Below, piece after piece: positions 24,977-33,900 of a DNA stretch of 64,000 nucleotides; positions within the stretch are counted from its first letter, which is position 1, and the number at the start of each line of letters is the position of its first letter. Made by a program: the position numbers and the translations under genes. The DNA comes from UBA5543 sp964464965 (lineage in GTDB: Bacteria > Bacteroidota > Bacteroidia > Chitinophagales > Chitinophagaceae): positions 124,001-188,000 of the forward strand of contig CAYXHM010000002.1 in the NCBI GenBank assembly GCA_964464965.1, written 5' to 3'. The notes beneath the pieces are model-generated. The model was given only the letters and a program-made list of their open reading frames with translations, made no database searches and had not been told where the DNA came from.

Positions 24977-26091
24977 AAACCGACACCAATACCTACTTCT
25001 ACCAATTCGGCTTCAAACTTATGGGTTTTCAGAATGATGGAGGTGGATAGTTCTTTCAACACACCTTCCTCTTTTTGCAGTAGGTAAAAACTTCCGCCTA
25101 GTTTCTGGTAAAAAAAATCTTCAGGTATCTCATAATTTTTGATGTAGAAACCCAATTGTGCCAGTATACCCACACGCCCCATTAAAAACTCATTGCCTAC
25201 TATTACAGCACTCTTCCAGGAATTTGCCCGCTCTTTACCGGGATTGATTTCATTATTACGCAGGAAAGTGTACATATTCGTGTGGTAAGAATAGTCTAAA
25301 CCAAGCAATAGTTTGTTTTTGCTCCAGTAACGTTTACTGGCAAAGGCCGTCACCATATATATGGGATACATAGGACCATCAGGTGCCAGCGCCTCGCGGG
25401 CTGCAAGCCCAAACCGGACTTGTGCCAGCCACCTTTTTTTCAACGGTGCCAGTTCCTTCTTTATCTTATCCGGTTGCGACCCATAGGGGAAATAACGTAA
25501 ACCGGCGTGCCATCCATAAGTATTGATGCCCAGGTTTGGCGTGCGGAATGCAGCATTAGAAACATGAAAAAACGAGCCCCCTAACTGTACATCAAGATGA
25601 TTATTGATGCGGTAGCGCACATCTGTAGCAAACAATGAGAAATTATTAACCTTGGAGCCAATAGCTGTGTTTAATGTGTCAAAAGACGGGGAACGCTCGT
25701 ATGGGCGCGTTACAAATCCTAAACCAAAAGAAACCTTAAACGTCCACTCAAAGTTTTTATACTTTAATACGGGTATCTGCAGGTTAGGATAAATACTGAT
25801 GCATTTTCCGTAAACAGAATCAACGCCATAACCGGTGTACATAATACCAAAACCCACCAAAGGGTACTTCCTGCGTTGCTGCCAGTCTTTAGTGCCATAG
25901 GTTTGGAACAAAGCGTTTAGCTCTATTCCGGTTACTGCATCAGGTAACTGTTCAGGCGATTTCTTACTGTGGCGGTATATCTGCCCTCGTGCTATATTGG
26001 CCTCAACGCCCATACCTGCCAGTTTATGCTGGGCAAATGAAAGTACCGGCATGAAGCAGGTTATAAAAAGCAATAGCAGGGCGTACCGCAT
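24973..26091 (-). CDS. Acyloxyacyl hydrolase / PagL-like lipid A deacylase
   Basis: A 372-residue outer-membrane-type protein. A signal peptide (LLLLFITCFMPVLSFAQ) is followed by a beta-rich body with alternating aromatic residues. The motif FFHVSNAAFRTPNLGINTYG contains the His-x-Ser-Asn and PN-x-G elements that mark the PagL catalytic region, where His and Ser remove the 3-O acyl chain of lipid A. It is longer than Pseudomonas PagL, as many Bacteroidota members are. Likely role: lipid A remodelling in the outer membrane. Activity is inferred from the motif only. Confidence 0.8.
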   Translation of the reverse strand: MRYALLLLFITCFMPVLSFAQHKLAGMGVEANIARGQIYRHSKKSPEQLPDAVTGIELNALFQTYGTKDWQQRRKYPLVGFGIMYTGYGVDSVYGKCISIYPNLQIPVLKYKNFEWTFKVSFGLGFVTRPYERSPSFDTLNTAIGSKVNNFSLFATDVRYRINNHLDVQLGGSFFHVSNAAFRTPNLGINTYGWHAGLRYFPYGSQPDKIKKELAPLKKRWLAQVRFGLAAREALAPDGPMYPIYMVTAFASKRYWSKNKLLLGLDYSYHTNMYTFLRNNEINPGKERANSWKSAVIVGNEFLMGRVGILAQLGFYIKNYEIPEDFFYQKLGGSFYLLQKEEGVLKELSTSIILKTHKFEAELVEVGIGVGF

Positions 26092-26161
26092 TAAAGGTTT
26101 AATATTTTGTTACGTTATCAGCCTTATGTGTTAACAAATATACTTTCCTATTGCAAACATG

Positions 26162-26169
26162 TAACTTTG
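26162..26169 (+). promoter_or_regulatory. -7 element before the DUF502-serC-DUF1015 genes
   Basis: TAACTTTG, full match to TAnnTTTG, 18 bases before the ATG at 26188. No good TTG at -33. Confidence 0.35.
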
Positions 26170-26187
26170 CCCCACCAACATTTTACA

Positions 26188-26760
26188 ATGCGTAGATTAT
26201 CAGGACTCATATTACGGTCATTTTTGCAGGGGTTACTTATACTCAGCCCCATAGCTATTACGGCTTACGTAATATATATAGTATTTGATAGTATAGATAC
26301 CATTATTCCTTCTTTACCCCGCGGCCTGGGCTTTGTGCTTATCATCTGCACCATCACCATTATTGGGTACCTGGGTACCCGCCTGTTTATAGGCCGGATG
26401 ATTATAGATGGCTTCGATTACCTGATGCAGCATACGCCCGGCATCAAGTTTATTTACTCATCTATAAAAGATATTCTTGATTCATTTGTTGGCGATAAAA
26501 AACGTTTTAATGCACCTGTATGGCTGCGTACCAGCAAAGACCCTGAAATGTGGCGCATTGGTTTTATGACACAGCAGGACCTTGCCTTTGTAGGTATGGC
26601 AGGCAAAGTAGCAGTTTACCTGCCGCATTCATATGCAATATCAGGCTGGGTAGTGGTGGCAGATGCGGTTAACGTAAAACCTATTAATAAAATGGATGCC
26701 GCCGAGGCTATGAAATTTGCCGTAAGCGGTGGTGTAACCAGCAGCGTAGAAGAACATTAG
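26188..26760 (+). CDS. DUF502 family membrane protein
   Basis: A 190-residue protein from the ATG at 26188. A TTG 27 codons earlier precedes the -7 element and is rejected. Two membrane helices come first (SFLQGLLILSPIAITAYVIY and LGFVLIICTITIIGYLGTR). A soluble domain follows, with YSSIKDILDSFVGDKKRF and GWVVVADAVNVKPINKM, typical of DUF502. Function unknown; plant homologues are COV proteins involved in membrane trafficking. One base separates its stop from the serC start, so the two are co-translated or at least co-transcribed. Confidence 0.88.
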   Translation: MRRLSGLILRSFLQGLLILSPIAITAYVIYIVFDSIDTIIPSLPRGLGFVLIICTITIIGYLGTRLFIGRMIIDGFDYLMQHTPGIKFIYSSIKDILDSFVGDKKRFNAPVWLRTSKDPEMWRIGFMTQQDLAFVGMAGKVAVYLPHSYAISGWVVVADAVNVKPINKMDAAEAMKFAVSGGVTSSVEEH

Positions 26761-26761
26761 T

Positions 26762-27847
26762 ATGATATATACTTCAAGAGTCATAAACCTGAATGCCGGA
26801 CCAGCGGCATTACCGCAGGAGGTATTGCAGCAAGCTGCCAATGCGGTGATGGATTATAATGGTACGGGTGTATCTGTATTAAGCATACCACACAGGGGGA
26901 AGGATTTTGATAATATATTGGCAGAGAGCAAGCAACTGGTGCGCGAACTGTGCAGGCTGGATGATGATTACGAAATACTATGGATGCAAGGCGGCGGCAG
27001 GTTGCAGTTTGCCATGATACCCATGAACTTTTTAGGAGAAGGAGATATTGCGGGATATATTGATAGCGGTGCCTGGTCGGCCGATGCGATAAAGCATGCG
27101 GAGTATTATGGTAAAGTGCAGGTGCTGTGTTCTTCAAAACACGAACATTACAAGCAACTGCCTGAATGGCCGCAAAGCATCCCTACAGAGCTTGCCTACC
27201 TGCACATGACTACTAACAATACCATATACGGCACACAGTGGAAAGATATTCCTCAAACTAATGTGCCTTTGGTTGCTGATATGAGCAGTGATATTTTCAG
27301 CAAAAAAATAAATTATACCGGCTGTTCTGTTTTTTATGCCGTTGCTCAAAAAAATATAGGACCAGCCGGGGCGACACTTATAGTGCTGCGCAAAGAGATG
27401 CTGAAACGAGCAAAACGTTCATTACCGCCTATGATGAGCTATGCGGAACACGTGGCAAAAAACTCTGTACTGAACACACCACCGGTTTTTGCAATATATG
27501 TATCGATGCTGACTCTACGCTGGATAAAAGCGAAAGGCATAGCAACGATAGAAGAAGAAAATAAAATAAAAGCAGGCCTTTTATACGATGAAGTAGAGCG
27601 AAATTCTTTATTTAGCAGCACCATAAAGAAAGAGTACCGCAGCCTGATGAATGTGTGTTTCAATGCGGTGGACGATAAAACTGAAAGACTCTTTCTTGAT
27701 TTTTGTGAAGAGTGCGGCATAGTAAATATAAAAGGCCATCGTAGCACAGGCGGCTTCAGAGCATCTATATACAATGCGGTAACGGTAGAAGATGTGAAAT
27801 ATGTAGTGGCTGCAATGCAGGAATTTGAATTGAACAATAAACAGTAA
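26762..27847 (+). CDS. serC: Phosphoserine aminotransferase
   Basis: A 361-residue PLP enzyme of class V. It starts NLNAGPAALPQEVLQQA and has LWMQGGGRLQFAMIPMN, a family signature. The PLP-lysine is in FYAVAQKNIGPAGATL. The C-terminus carries KGHRSTGGFRASIYNA. It transfers the amino group of glutamate to 3-phosphohydroxypyruvate in serine biosynthesis; it also acts in pyridoxal phosphate synthesis in some bacteria. serA is often nearby in Bacteroidota but is not in this window. DUF1015 follows after 10 bases. Confidence 0.95.
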   Translation: MIYTSRVINLNAGPAALPQEVLQQAANAVMDYNGTGVSVLSIPHRGKDFDNILAESKQLVRELCRLDDDYEILWMQGGGRLQFAMIPMNFLGEGDIAGYIDSGAWSADAIKHAEYYGKVQVLCSSKHEHYKQLPEWPQSIPTELAYLHMTTNNTIYGTQWKDIPQTNVPLVADMSSDIFSKKINYTGCSVFYAVAQKNIGPAGATLIVLRKEMLKRAKRSLPPMMSYAEHVAKNSVLNTPPVFAIYVSMLTLRWIKAKGIATIEEENKIKAGLLYDEVERNSLFSSTIKKEYRSLMNVCFNAVDDKTERLFLDFCEECGIVNIKGHRSTGGFRASIYNAVTVEDVKYVVAAMQEFELNNKQ

Positions 27848-27857
27848 CAACAATACA

Positions 27858-29093
27858 ATGGCAAAGATTACCCCGTTTAAAGGATTAAGACCTATACAGG
27901 AACTGGCACAGGATGTAGCTACGCTGCCTTACGATGTAGTAAATGTAGAAGAAGCTAAAGCATATAAAGAAGAGCCTTATCATTTTTATCATATAACGCG
28001 GTCTGAAATAGACCTTCCCGATGGTATAGATGTACACAGCCAGCAGGTATATGATAAGGCAAAAGAAAACCTGGATAATCTTATACAGGAAGGCATACTG
28101 GTACAAGACCAGGAGCCCAGCTATTATATATACCGCCTGGTAATGAATGGCCGTGCGCAAACAGGATTAATATGCGGTTCTTCTATTGAAGATTACAACA
28201 ATGGTCTTATTAAGAAACACGAGTTTACCCGCCCTGTAAAAGAGCAGGACAGGATCAACCATATTAAAACCACCCGCGCGCAAACAGGTATCGTATTTCT
28301 TGCATACCGCGAGCAGGCCGATGTGAACAAACTGATAGAAGACTGGAAAGCGGCACACCAGCCCGATTACGATTTCATAGCAGAAGATAATATAGCCCAT
28401 ACTATATGGGTTGTGAATGATAAAGAAACAGTGAGTAGGATCACTCAGCTGTTTGCAGAGAAAGTACCTGCAACTTATATAGCCGATGGCCACCACCGTG
28501 CAGCATCCGGCGCTAAGGTGCGCGAAACACTGGTAGCAGAAGGTACTGCCGATGAAAGGAGCAATTACTTTGTCACTTGCATCTTCCCCGATACACAACT
28601 ACTCATACAGGACTATAACCGCGTTGTAACGGATCTGAAGGGCATGAGCAACGAAGAGTTTATCAATGCTTTAAAAAACGAATTTGAAGTATCTGAACCG
28701 ATGGGCAAAAACCAGTACAGGCCACAGCATCTGCACGAGTTTGGTTTGTACATAGGCGGCAACTGGTACAAGTTGGTAGCAAAACCGGGTACTTATACCA
28801 ACGACCCGATAGGTATATTGGATGTTACTATCCTGCAAAACAATGTGCTGACTAAATTACTAGACATCAACGACCCGCGTACAGATTCGCGTGTGGACTT
28901 TGTAGGCGGCATACGTGGCCTGGGCGAACTGGAAAAACGTGTGGACAGCGGTGCTATGGCAGCGGCTTTCGCATGCTATCCTGTTAGCATACAGCAGTTG
29001 TTCGACATTGCAGACAGCGGGCAGGTAATGCCGCCAAAAAGCACATGGTTTGAGCCTAAAACGCGCGACGGGCTGGTGGTATATATGATATAA
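27858..29093 (+). CDS. DUF1015 family protein
   Basis: A 411-residue protein starting with the family signature ITPFKGLRPIQELAQDVATL PYDVV and containing TYIADGHHRAASG in the middle. It ends with MPPKSTWFEPKTRDGLVVY. The HHR motif resembles a nucleotide or kinase-like site. Members are often next to serine biosynthesis genes in many bacteria, and some related proteins are serine kinases (SbnI), so a role in serine metabolism fits. That is an inference from context. Follows serC by 10 bases. Confidence 0.88.
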   Translation: MAKITPFKGLRPIQELAQDVATLPYDVVNVEEAKAYKEEPYHFYHITRSEIDLPDGIDVHSQQVYDKAKENLDNLIQEGILVQDQEPSYYIYRLVMNGRAQTGLICGSSIEDYNNGLIKKHEFTRPVKEQDRINHIKTTRAQTGIVFLAYREQADVNKLIEDWKAAHQPDYDFIAEDNIAHTIWVVNDKETVSRITQLFAEKVPATYIADGHHRAASGAKVRETLVAEGTADERSNYFVTCIFPDTQLLIQDYNRVVTDLKGMSNEEFINALKNEFEVSEPMGKNQYRPQHLHEFGLYIGGNWYKLVAKPGTYTNDPIGILDVTILQNNVLTKLLDINDPRTDSRVDFVGGIRGLGELEKRVDSGAMAAAFACYPVSIQQLFDIADSGQVMPPKSTWFEPKTRDGLVVYMI

Positions 29094-29117
29094 CCGATTC
29101 TTGAAAAGAGCATAAGT

Positions 29118-29151
29118 AAAAAGGGAGCTTGTTAGCTCCCTTTTAGTTTTT
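29118..29151. terminator. Bidirectional terminator between DUF1015 and the acyltransferase
   Basis: AAAAGGGAGCT (29119-29129) pairs with AGCTCCCTTTT (29134-29144) around TGTT, followed by TAGTTTTTT. The right arm also encodes the last residues of the convergent acyltransferase. Confidence 0.85.
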
Positions 29152-30211
29152 TAATGCGCCTGGCCCTGTAGTTATCTATGGGCTGTATCAATAGCTTTAT
29201 CAGCAGTATAGAAAATATTACCGACAATATAACTGCCAGTATACTATTAAGCTTTTGCAAACCCAGCGGCTCTGTAATAGCAGGAATGCAGAAGTAAATG
29301 ATAAATACATGAGATAAATATACCGGGTAAGATAACTCACCTATATACCTGTCCATTTTAAAGTTCTTTGTATAATTGAAAATATAGGGAACCGATAATG
29401 TAAATAAACCATAGTATAAGTACTGCTTTACAAGGTAAGGTCCGGGTATATAGTTGAAAGCCAGGGTAAACAGTATGATAACTACCAGCAACGGCCTACC
29501 CGGTACTAGGGGTGCTTTCGTGCCAATGTTCTTGTATATCTTATAAGCAATATATCCCGCAAGGAAAAAGAAAAGCTCATTAGGAAAAAAACGGTACACC
29601 CATGGGTCGTGAAACATGCCGTTACTATATATTATAATTCTCAGCGCCATAGACAATGCCATCAGCACCAGTATCAGTGGCAGTTTCTTCCTTACAATAA
29701 ACGGTGCCAGTGCATAGAATATCAGTTCAAGGCTCAGCGTCCATGCAGGCGGGCATAGTAAAAACGGGTATAGCGGCATGCTGGCCTCCTGGAAATTCTT
29801 TACAAAATACAGGCTGCCGTCAGGATTAGCTGCAAAGAACAATGCCGTGTCCTGCCCTACCAGGGTCAGGTTAATGACCACCATATATATTTGCGCAAAC
29901 AGGTCCAGTTTTGCAAAGCCAGCCTTAAAATCCTGCACAGGCTGCAGATCGCTAAAGATACAACCCACCAGGAAAGTAAGCAGCAATATCAATAAATAGG
30001 TAGGGAACAGGCGCAATATCCTGTTGGATAAAAACATCTTATATGCACCCCTGAAGTTGTATTTTTCATTCAGTATCATGGTCATATAAAACCCTGATAT
30101 GATAAAGAATGACTGAACCGCCATCACCCCGTCCAGGTATTTATAACCAAATATCGCACCGGCGTGTGTCAGCACCACGGCTATAGCCAGCAATGTTCTT
30201 ATTATGCCCAA
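29132..30211 (-). CDS. Acyltransferase 3 (OafA/YrhL-type) membrane protein
   Basis: A 359-residue integral membrane protein with about ten hydrophobic helices. Family hallmarks are the N-terminal RTLLAIAVVLTHAGAIFG with the catalytic-type His, and GVMAVQSFFIISGFYMTMIL. The C-terminus is basic (RARRIKKLKGS). Such enzymes O-acetylate or otherwise acylate surface polysaccharides. The start is a TTG; an in-frame TAA occurs four codons before it and there is no in-frame ATG at the N-terminus. The acceptor is unknown. Confidence 0.87.
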   Translation of the reverse strand: MGIIRTLLAIAVVLTHAGAIFGYKYLDGVMAVQSFFIISGFYMTMILNEKYNFRGAYKMFLSNRILRLFPTYLLILLLTFLVGCIFSDLQPVQDFKAGFAKLDLFAQIYMVVINLTLVGQDTALFFAANPDGSLYFVKNFQEASMPLYPFLLCPPAWTLSLELIFYALAPFIVRKKLPLILVLMALSMALRIIIYSNGMFHDPWVYRFFPNELFFFLAGYIAYKIYKNIGTKAPLVPGRPLLVVIILFTLAFNYIPGPYLVKQYLYYGLFTLSVPYIFNYTKNFKMDRYIGELSYPVYLSHVFIIYFCIPAITEPLGLQKLNSILAVILSVIFSILLIKLLIQPIDNYRARRIKKLKGS

Positions 30212-30256
30212 AGTTTCAGATTAATAGTATCGTAAGCTATTATGTATAACATCGGC

Positions 30257-30264
30257 CAAAAGTA
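30257..30264 (-). promoter_or_regulatory. -7 element for the acyltransferase gene
   Basis: TACTTTTG on the minus strand, 45 bases before the TTG start. No clear -33 TTG. Confidence 0.3.
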
Positions 30265-30327
30265 TAAATAAAAAGATGGCGATTATATTATTTTATACTA
30301 AAATATCAAGCCCTTTGCCACAACAAA

Positions 30328-30360
30328 AATAGCGCGTCTGTATGACGCGCTATTCTTTTT
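30328..30360. terminator. Terminator downstream of the peroxiredoxin gene
   Basis: AATAGCGCGTC (30328-30338) pairs with GACGCGCTATT (30344-30354) around TGTAT. It has T-runs on both outer sides, so it can work for the leftward peroxiredoxin gene and in the other direction. Confidence 0.85.
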
Positions 30361-30373
30361 ATATGGATTAAGT

Positions 30374-30844
30374 TTAGCTCAGTTCTGCCAGCTTAGCGTT
30401 GATAGCTTCAAAGTTGGGCACTTGTCCGGCATCTTCCAGCACCTCAGCATATTGCACCACGCCTTCTTTGTCTATCACAAATGCAGAACGTTTTGAAACA
30501 CCTTTCATATCAAAACCAAAATCTTTATAAATAGTGTCGTAAGCAGTAGAAACTTCTTTATTAAAATCGCTCAACAGTGGGAAATTATAGCTCTGCTCTT
30601 CTTTAAACTTACCATTGGCAAACAATGAATCTACCGAAATGCCATAAACCTGCGCATTTGCATTGTTATAAAAAGACATGTTGTCTCTTACAGAACACAA
30701 CTCTTTGGTACATGTACCCGTAAAAGCCAGTGGGTAAAACAATAATACCACGTTCTTCCCTTGTTGCTCACTCAGGGTAACCTTGTTCTTATCAGTATCG
30801 TGCAGTGTAAAATCCGGAGCTTTTTGCCCTATTTGAATTGCCAT
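30374..30844 (-). CDS. Peroxiredoxin (AhpC/Bcp-AhpE type)
   Basis: A 156-residue thiol peroxidase. The active site PLAFTGTCTKELCSVRD holds the peroxidatic Cys in the P-xxx-T-xx-C motif, with a further Cys five residues on (CTKELC), the spacing seen in atypical two-cysteine Bcp enzymes. The rest of the fold is present: VYGISVDSLFANGKF, FPLLSDFNKEVSTAYDT and SAFVIDKEGVVQYAEV. It should reduce hydrogen peroxide and organic peroxides in the cytoplasm using thioredoxin. Monocistronic, divergent from groESL, with its own promoter and terminator. Confidence 0.92.
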   Translation of the reverse strand: MAIQIGQKAPDFTLHDTDKNKVTLSEQQGKNVVLLFYPLAFTGTCTKELCSVRDNMSFYNNANAQVYGISVDSLFANGKFKEEQSYNFPLLSDFNKEVSTAYDTIYKDFGFDMKGVSKRSAFVIDKEGVVQYAEVLEDAGQVPNFEAINAKLAELS

Positions 30845-30861
30845 AATGTAAATTTTTGCTG

Positions 30862-30890
30862 TAAAGGTAAGCTATAGTAGTGGCTGTCAA
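30862..30890 (-). promoter_or_regulatory. Probable promoter of the peroxiredoxin gene
   Basis: On the minus strand TTG (30888-30890), 18 bases, then TACCTTTA (30862-30869). The -7 matches seven of eight positions. The ATG is 17 bases downstream. Confidence 0.45.
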
Positions 30891-31017
30891 AAATGAAAGG
30901 TTGACAGTGGATGGCAATATTGACTGCCACAACAACAACAATATATATTAAAAAATATTGTTTTCATGAAAAAATGGCGGAACTTCGCTCTCCCTTGCCA
31001 AGTGGCATAGAACATGA

Positions 31018-31047
31018 TTGGTAAGGATTACAAACCAAATACGTTTA
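31018..31047 (+). promoter_or_regulatory. Probable groESL promoter
   Basis: TTG at 31018-31020, 19 bases, then TACGTTTA at 31040-31047, 22 bases before the groES ATG. No CIRCE (TTAGCACTC/GAGTGCTAA) element is seen here. Confidence 0.45.
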
Positions 31048-31069
31048 AATACTTAAATTTTAATAGACT

Positions 31070-31351
31070 ATGGCTAACAAAGTTAACATTACACCCCTTC
31101 ATGACAGGGTTATCGTTGCACCGGCTGCTGCGGAGGAGAAAACTGCGAGCGGCATTATCATTCCGGATTCTGCTAAGGAAAAACCACAACGCGGTACTGT
31201 AGTGGCTGCAGGCCCCGGTAAAAAAGATGAGCCAATGACTGTAAAGTCTGGCGATACTGTATTGTACGGTAAATATGCCGGCACAGAAATATCGCTGGAA
31301 GGTACGGACTACCTCATCATGCGTGAGAGTGATATCCTGGCGGTAATATAA
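31070..31351 (+). CDS. groES: Co-chaperonin GroES
   Basis: A 93-residue co-chaperonin. It starts NITPLHDRVIVAPAAAEEKT, includes the mobile loop ASGIIIPDSAKEKPQRGTVV and ends with the usual YLIMRESDILAVI. It caps the GroEL ring during protein folding. The length is normal. groEL follows after 58 bases, so this is the standard groESL operon. Confidence 0.97.
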   Translation: MANKVNITPLHDRVIVAPAAAEEKTASGIIIPDSAKEKPQRGTVVAAGPGKKDEPMTVKSGDTVLYGKYAGTEISLEGTDYLIMRESDILAVI

Positions 31352-31409
31352 CCCCAAACCTTTAAAAGGTTTTTTCCTCATTATTAAAATAAGATAAATA
31401 ATATATACA

Positions 31410-33050
31410 ATGGCAAAACAATTGTTTTTCAATACAACTGCCCGCAACAAAATGAAAGCGGGTGTGGATGCATTAGCTAATGCTGTGAAAGTGACCCTGG
31501 GTCCAAAAGGCCGTAACGTGGTTATCGAGAAAAAATTCGGTGCTCCTTCAGTTACTAAAGATGGTGTATCTGTAGCTAAAGAAATAGAGCTGGAAGACGC
31601 GATTGAGAACATGGGCGCGCAGATGATGAAAGAAGTAGCATCTAAAACTGCTGATGTAGCGGGTGATGGTACTACTACTGCAACTGTACTGGCTCAGTCT
31701 ATCATCAGCGAAGGTTTGAAAAACGTAGCTGCAGGTGCTAACCCAATGGACCTGAAACGCGGTATAGACAAAGCTGTAACTGTAGTTGTAGAAAGCCTGA
31801 AAAAACAATCTGAAAAAGTTGGTAACGACAATAAGAAGATAGAGCAGGTTGCTACCATCTCTGCCAACAGCGATAGCGAAATAGGCAAACTGATAGCGCA
31901 GGCTATGGCAAAAGTGGGTAACGAAGGTGTGATAACTGTAGAAGAAGCGAAAGGTACTGACACTACTGTAGAAGTGGTAGAAGGTATGCAGTTTGACCGT
32001 GGTTACCTAAGCCCGTACTTTGTAACCAACACAGAGAAAATGAACGCTGAGCTGGACAATCCTTACATATTGATTTACGAGAAGAAAGTAAGCACTATGA
32101 AAGACATCCTGCCACTGCTGGAAGCTACTGTACAAACAGGCCGCCCGCTGCTGATAATAGCAGAAGATGTAGATGGTGAGGCACTGGCTACACTGGTAGT
32201 GAACAAACTGCGTGGTTCTCTGAAAATAGCTGCTGTAAAAGCTCCTGGTTTTGGCGACCGTCGTAAAGAAATGCTGCAGGATATAGCTGCATTAACAGGT
32301 GCTACTGTTATCAGCGAAGAGCAGGGCTACAAACTGGAGAATGCAACTATCCAGTACCTGGGCCAGGCAGAAAGTGTTACGCTTGATAAAGACAACACTA
32401 CGATAGTAGGTGGCAAAGGCGCTAAAGAAAATATAGATAGCCGTGTTAACCAGATCAAATCTCAGATAGAATCTACTACCAGCGATTACGACCGCGAAAA
32501 ACTGCAGGAGCGTCTTGCCAAGCTGAGCGGTGGTGTTGCAGTACTGTATGTAGGTGCTTCTACCGAGGTTGAAATGAAAGAGAAAAAAGACCGTGTAGAT
32601 GATGCTCTGCATGCTACACGCGCTGCTGTTGAAGAGGGTATCGTTCCAGGCGGTGGTATTGCTTTCATCCGTGCTATCGATTCATTGGTTGACCTGAAAG
32701 GTGAGAACATTGATGAGAACACAGGTATCGCTATCATCCGTCGTGCACTGGAAGCTCCGTTACGCACCATCGTTGAGAATGCCGGTATCGAAGGTTCTGT
32801 AGTAGTACAGAAAGTAAGGGAAGGCAAAGGCGACTTCGGTTTCAACGCACGTACAGAAGTATATGAGAATATGATGGCAGCAGGTGTTATCGACCCTACT
32901 AAAGTAGGCCGTGTAGCACTGGAGAACGCCGCTTCTATAGCCAGCATGTTGCTAACTACTGAGTGTGTGATAGCTGACAAACCAGAGCCTAAAGAAGCGG
33001 GTGGACATGACCACGGCGGAATGCCTGGCGGTATGGGTATGGGTTACTAA
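31410..33050 (+). CDS. groEL: Chaperonin GroEL
   Basis: A 546-residue chaperonin of normal length. It shows KVTLGPKGRNVVIEKKFGAP, the ATP-binding DVAGDGTTTATVLAQ, and APGFGDRRKEMLQDIA. It ends with the flexible tail GGMPGGMGMGY, which is shortened compared with a full GGM repeat but typical of Bacteroidota. It folds cytoplasmic proteins in an ATP-dependent cage. Second gene of groESL; closed by a strong terminator. Confidence 0.98.
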   Translation: MAKQLFFNTTARNKMKAGVDALANAVKVTLGPKGRNVVIEKKFGAPSVTKDGVSVAKEIELEDAIENMGAQMMKEVASKTADVAGDGTTTATVLAQSIISEGLKNVAAGANPMDLKRGIDKAVTVVVESLKKQSEKVGNDNKKIEQVATISANSDSEIGKLIAQAMAKVGNEGVITVEEAKGTDTTVEVVEGMQFDRGYLSPYFVTNTEKMNAELDNPYILIYEKKVSTMKDILPLLEATVQTGRPLLIIAEDVDGEALATLVVNKLRGSLKIAAVKAPGFGDRRKEMLQDIAALTGATVISEEQGYKLENATIQYLGQAESVTLDKDNTTIVGGKGAKENIDSRVNQIKSQIESTTSDYDREKLQERLAKLSGGVAVLYVGASTEVEMKEKKDRVDDALHATRAAVEEGIVPGGGIAFIRAIDSLVDLKGENIDENTGIAIIRRALEAPLRTIVENAGIEGSVVVQKVREGKGDFGFNARTEVYENMMAAGVIDPTKVGRVALENAASIASMLLTTECVIADKPEPKEAGGHDHGGMPGGMGMGY

Positions 33051-33071
33051 TACCAATAGCTTTAGATATAT

Positions 33072-33104
33072 AAAAAAGGGCAGAAATTATTTCTGCCCTT
33101 TTTT
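33072..33104 (+). terminator. groESL terminator
   Basis: AAAAAAGGGCAGAAA (33072-33086) pairs with TTTCTGCCCTTTTTT (33090-33104) around TTA. A 15-bp perfect stem with a T-run at its base. Confidence 0.92.
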
Positions 33105-33140
33105 ACTTTAACCAATGATCTAACCCGAACACGGCAGATT

Positions 33141-33602
33141 TTATTCGCCCATTTCTGCCAGTAACATCTCCAGTTTGTCAAAATTTTCTTCGTTCTTGTC
33201 CGGTGCGAACTTTTTTATTTTGTCGCATTCTCCTTTGCTGGCAAACTGCATGCGAAATGTAAGCAGCGTTTGGCCTTCGGGTACTTCATCAAAAGTGGTC
33301 ACTACTCGGAATAGTGGTTTCGATATACGGTCCCACGCTATGAGGGATGGTGCCTCAACTTTCAGGAAAACACATTCGTTTTCGTAATTGCCTTTTTCCG
33401 GCCCGTGCATAGTAAACCGCCACTTACCTCCAGTCCTGGCATCAAACTCGTAAAAAGTATTGGTAAAGCCCGCAGGCCCCCACCATTTTGCCAACAATAT
33501 AGGATTTGTCCATGCGCGGAATACGGTTTCACGTGGCTTATTAAATACTCTCGAACTGACTATTTCGCAATCAGGTGATATATCAAAAAACCCTGGTTCC
33601 AT
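33141..33602 (-). CDS. SRPBCC/AHSA1 domain protein
   Basis: A 153-residue START-like protein. It has the AHSA1 signatures VFNKPRETVFRAWTNPILLAKWWGPAGFTN and a later TLLTFRMQFASKGECDKIK. These proteins bind small hydrophobic ligands or act as Hsp90-activator-like domains; in many Bacteroidota they are small single-domain proteins of unknown role. No signal peptide. Convergent with groESL. ATG start. Confidence 0.85.
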   Translation of the reverse strand: MEPGFFDISPDCEIVSSRVFNKPRETVFRAWTNPILLAKWWGPAGFTNTFYEFDARTGGKWRFTMHGPEKGNYENECVFLKVEAPSLIAWDRISKPLFRVVTTFDEVPEGQTLLTFRMQFASKGECDKIKKFAPDKNEENFDKLEMLLAEMGE

Positions 33603-33688
33603 TTTATCTACTCTTGAAAAGTGTTAATCAAAATTATATATCTGTTAGTAAACTACAAACGGCTTAAAATTTCTCATAACTTAACTAT

Positions 33689-33880
33689 ATGAACACTGAA
33701 CCAATATTAACTTGTTGCTTTTGTGGGGACAGTTTAAAGTCAGAAGACGCGACATGGTTAAATGTAAGCTACTCAAAAATACACCCGCCCAATGAGCAAA
33801 CTTTATTTTGTCATTACAATTGTCTAAAACAAAAAATAGATGCCCGTCAGCATTGGTTATTACTGCCTAAAAGTACTTAG
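33689..33880 (+). CDS. Small cysteine-rich hypothetical protein
   Basis: A 63-residue protein. It has CCFCGDSLKS near the start and FCHYNCLKQKI near the end, so two cysteine pairs and a His that could bind zinc. No family can be named with confidence. The ATG start, the spacing of the cysteines and the lack of another gene here support a real gene. It lies between two genes on the other strand. Confidence 0.6.
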   Translation: MNTEPILTCCFCGDSLKSEDATWLNVSYSKIHPPNEQTLFCHYNCLKQKIDARQHWLLLPKST

Positions 33881-33900
33881 TATGCACTTGATAATTTCTA

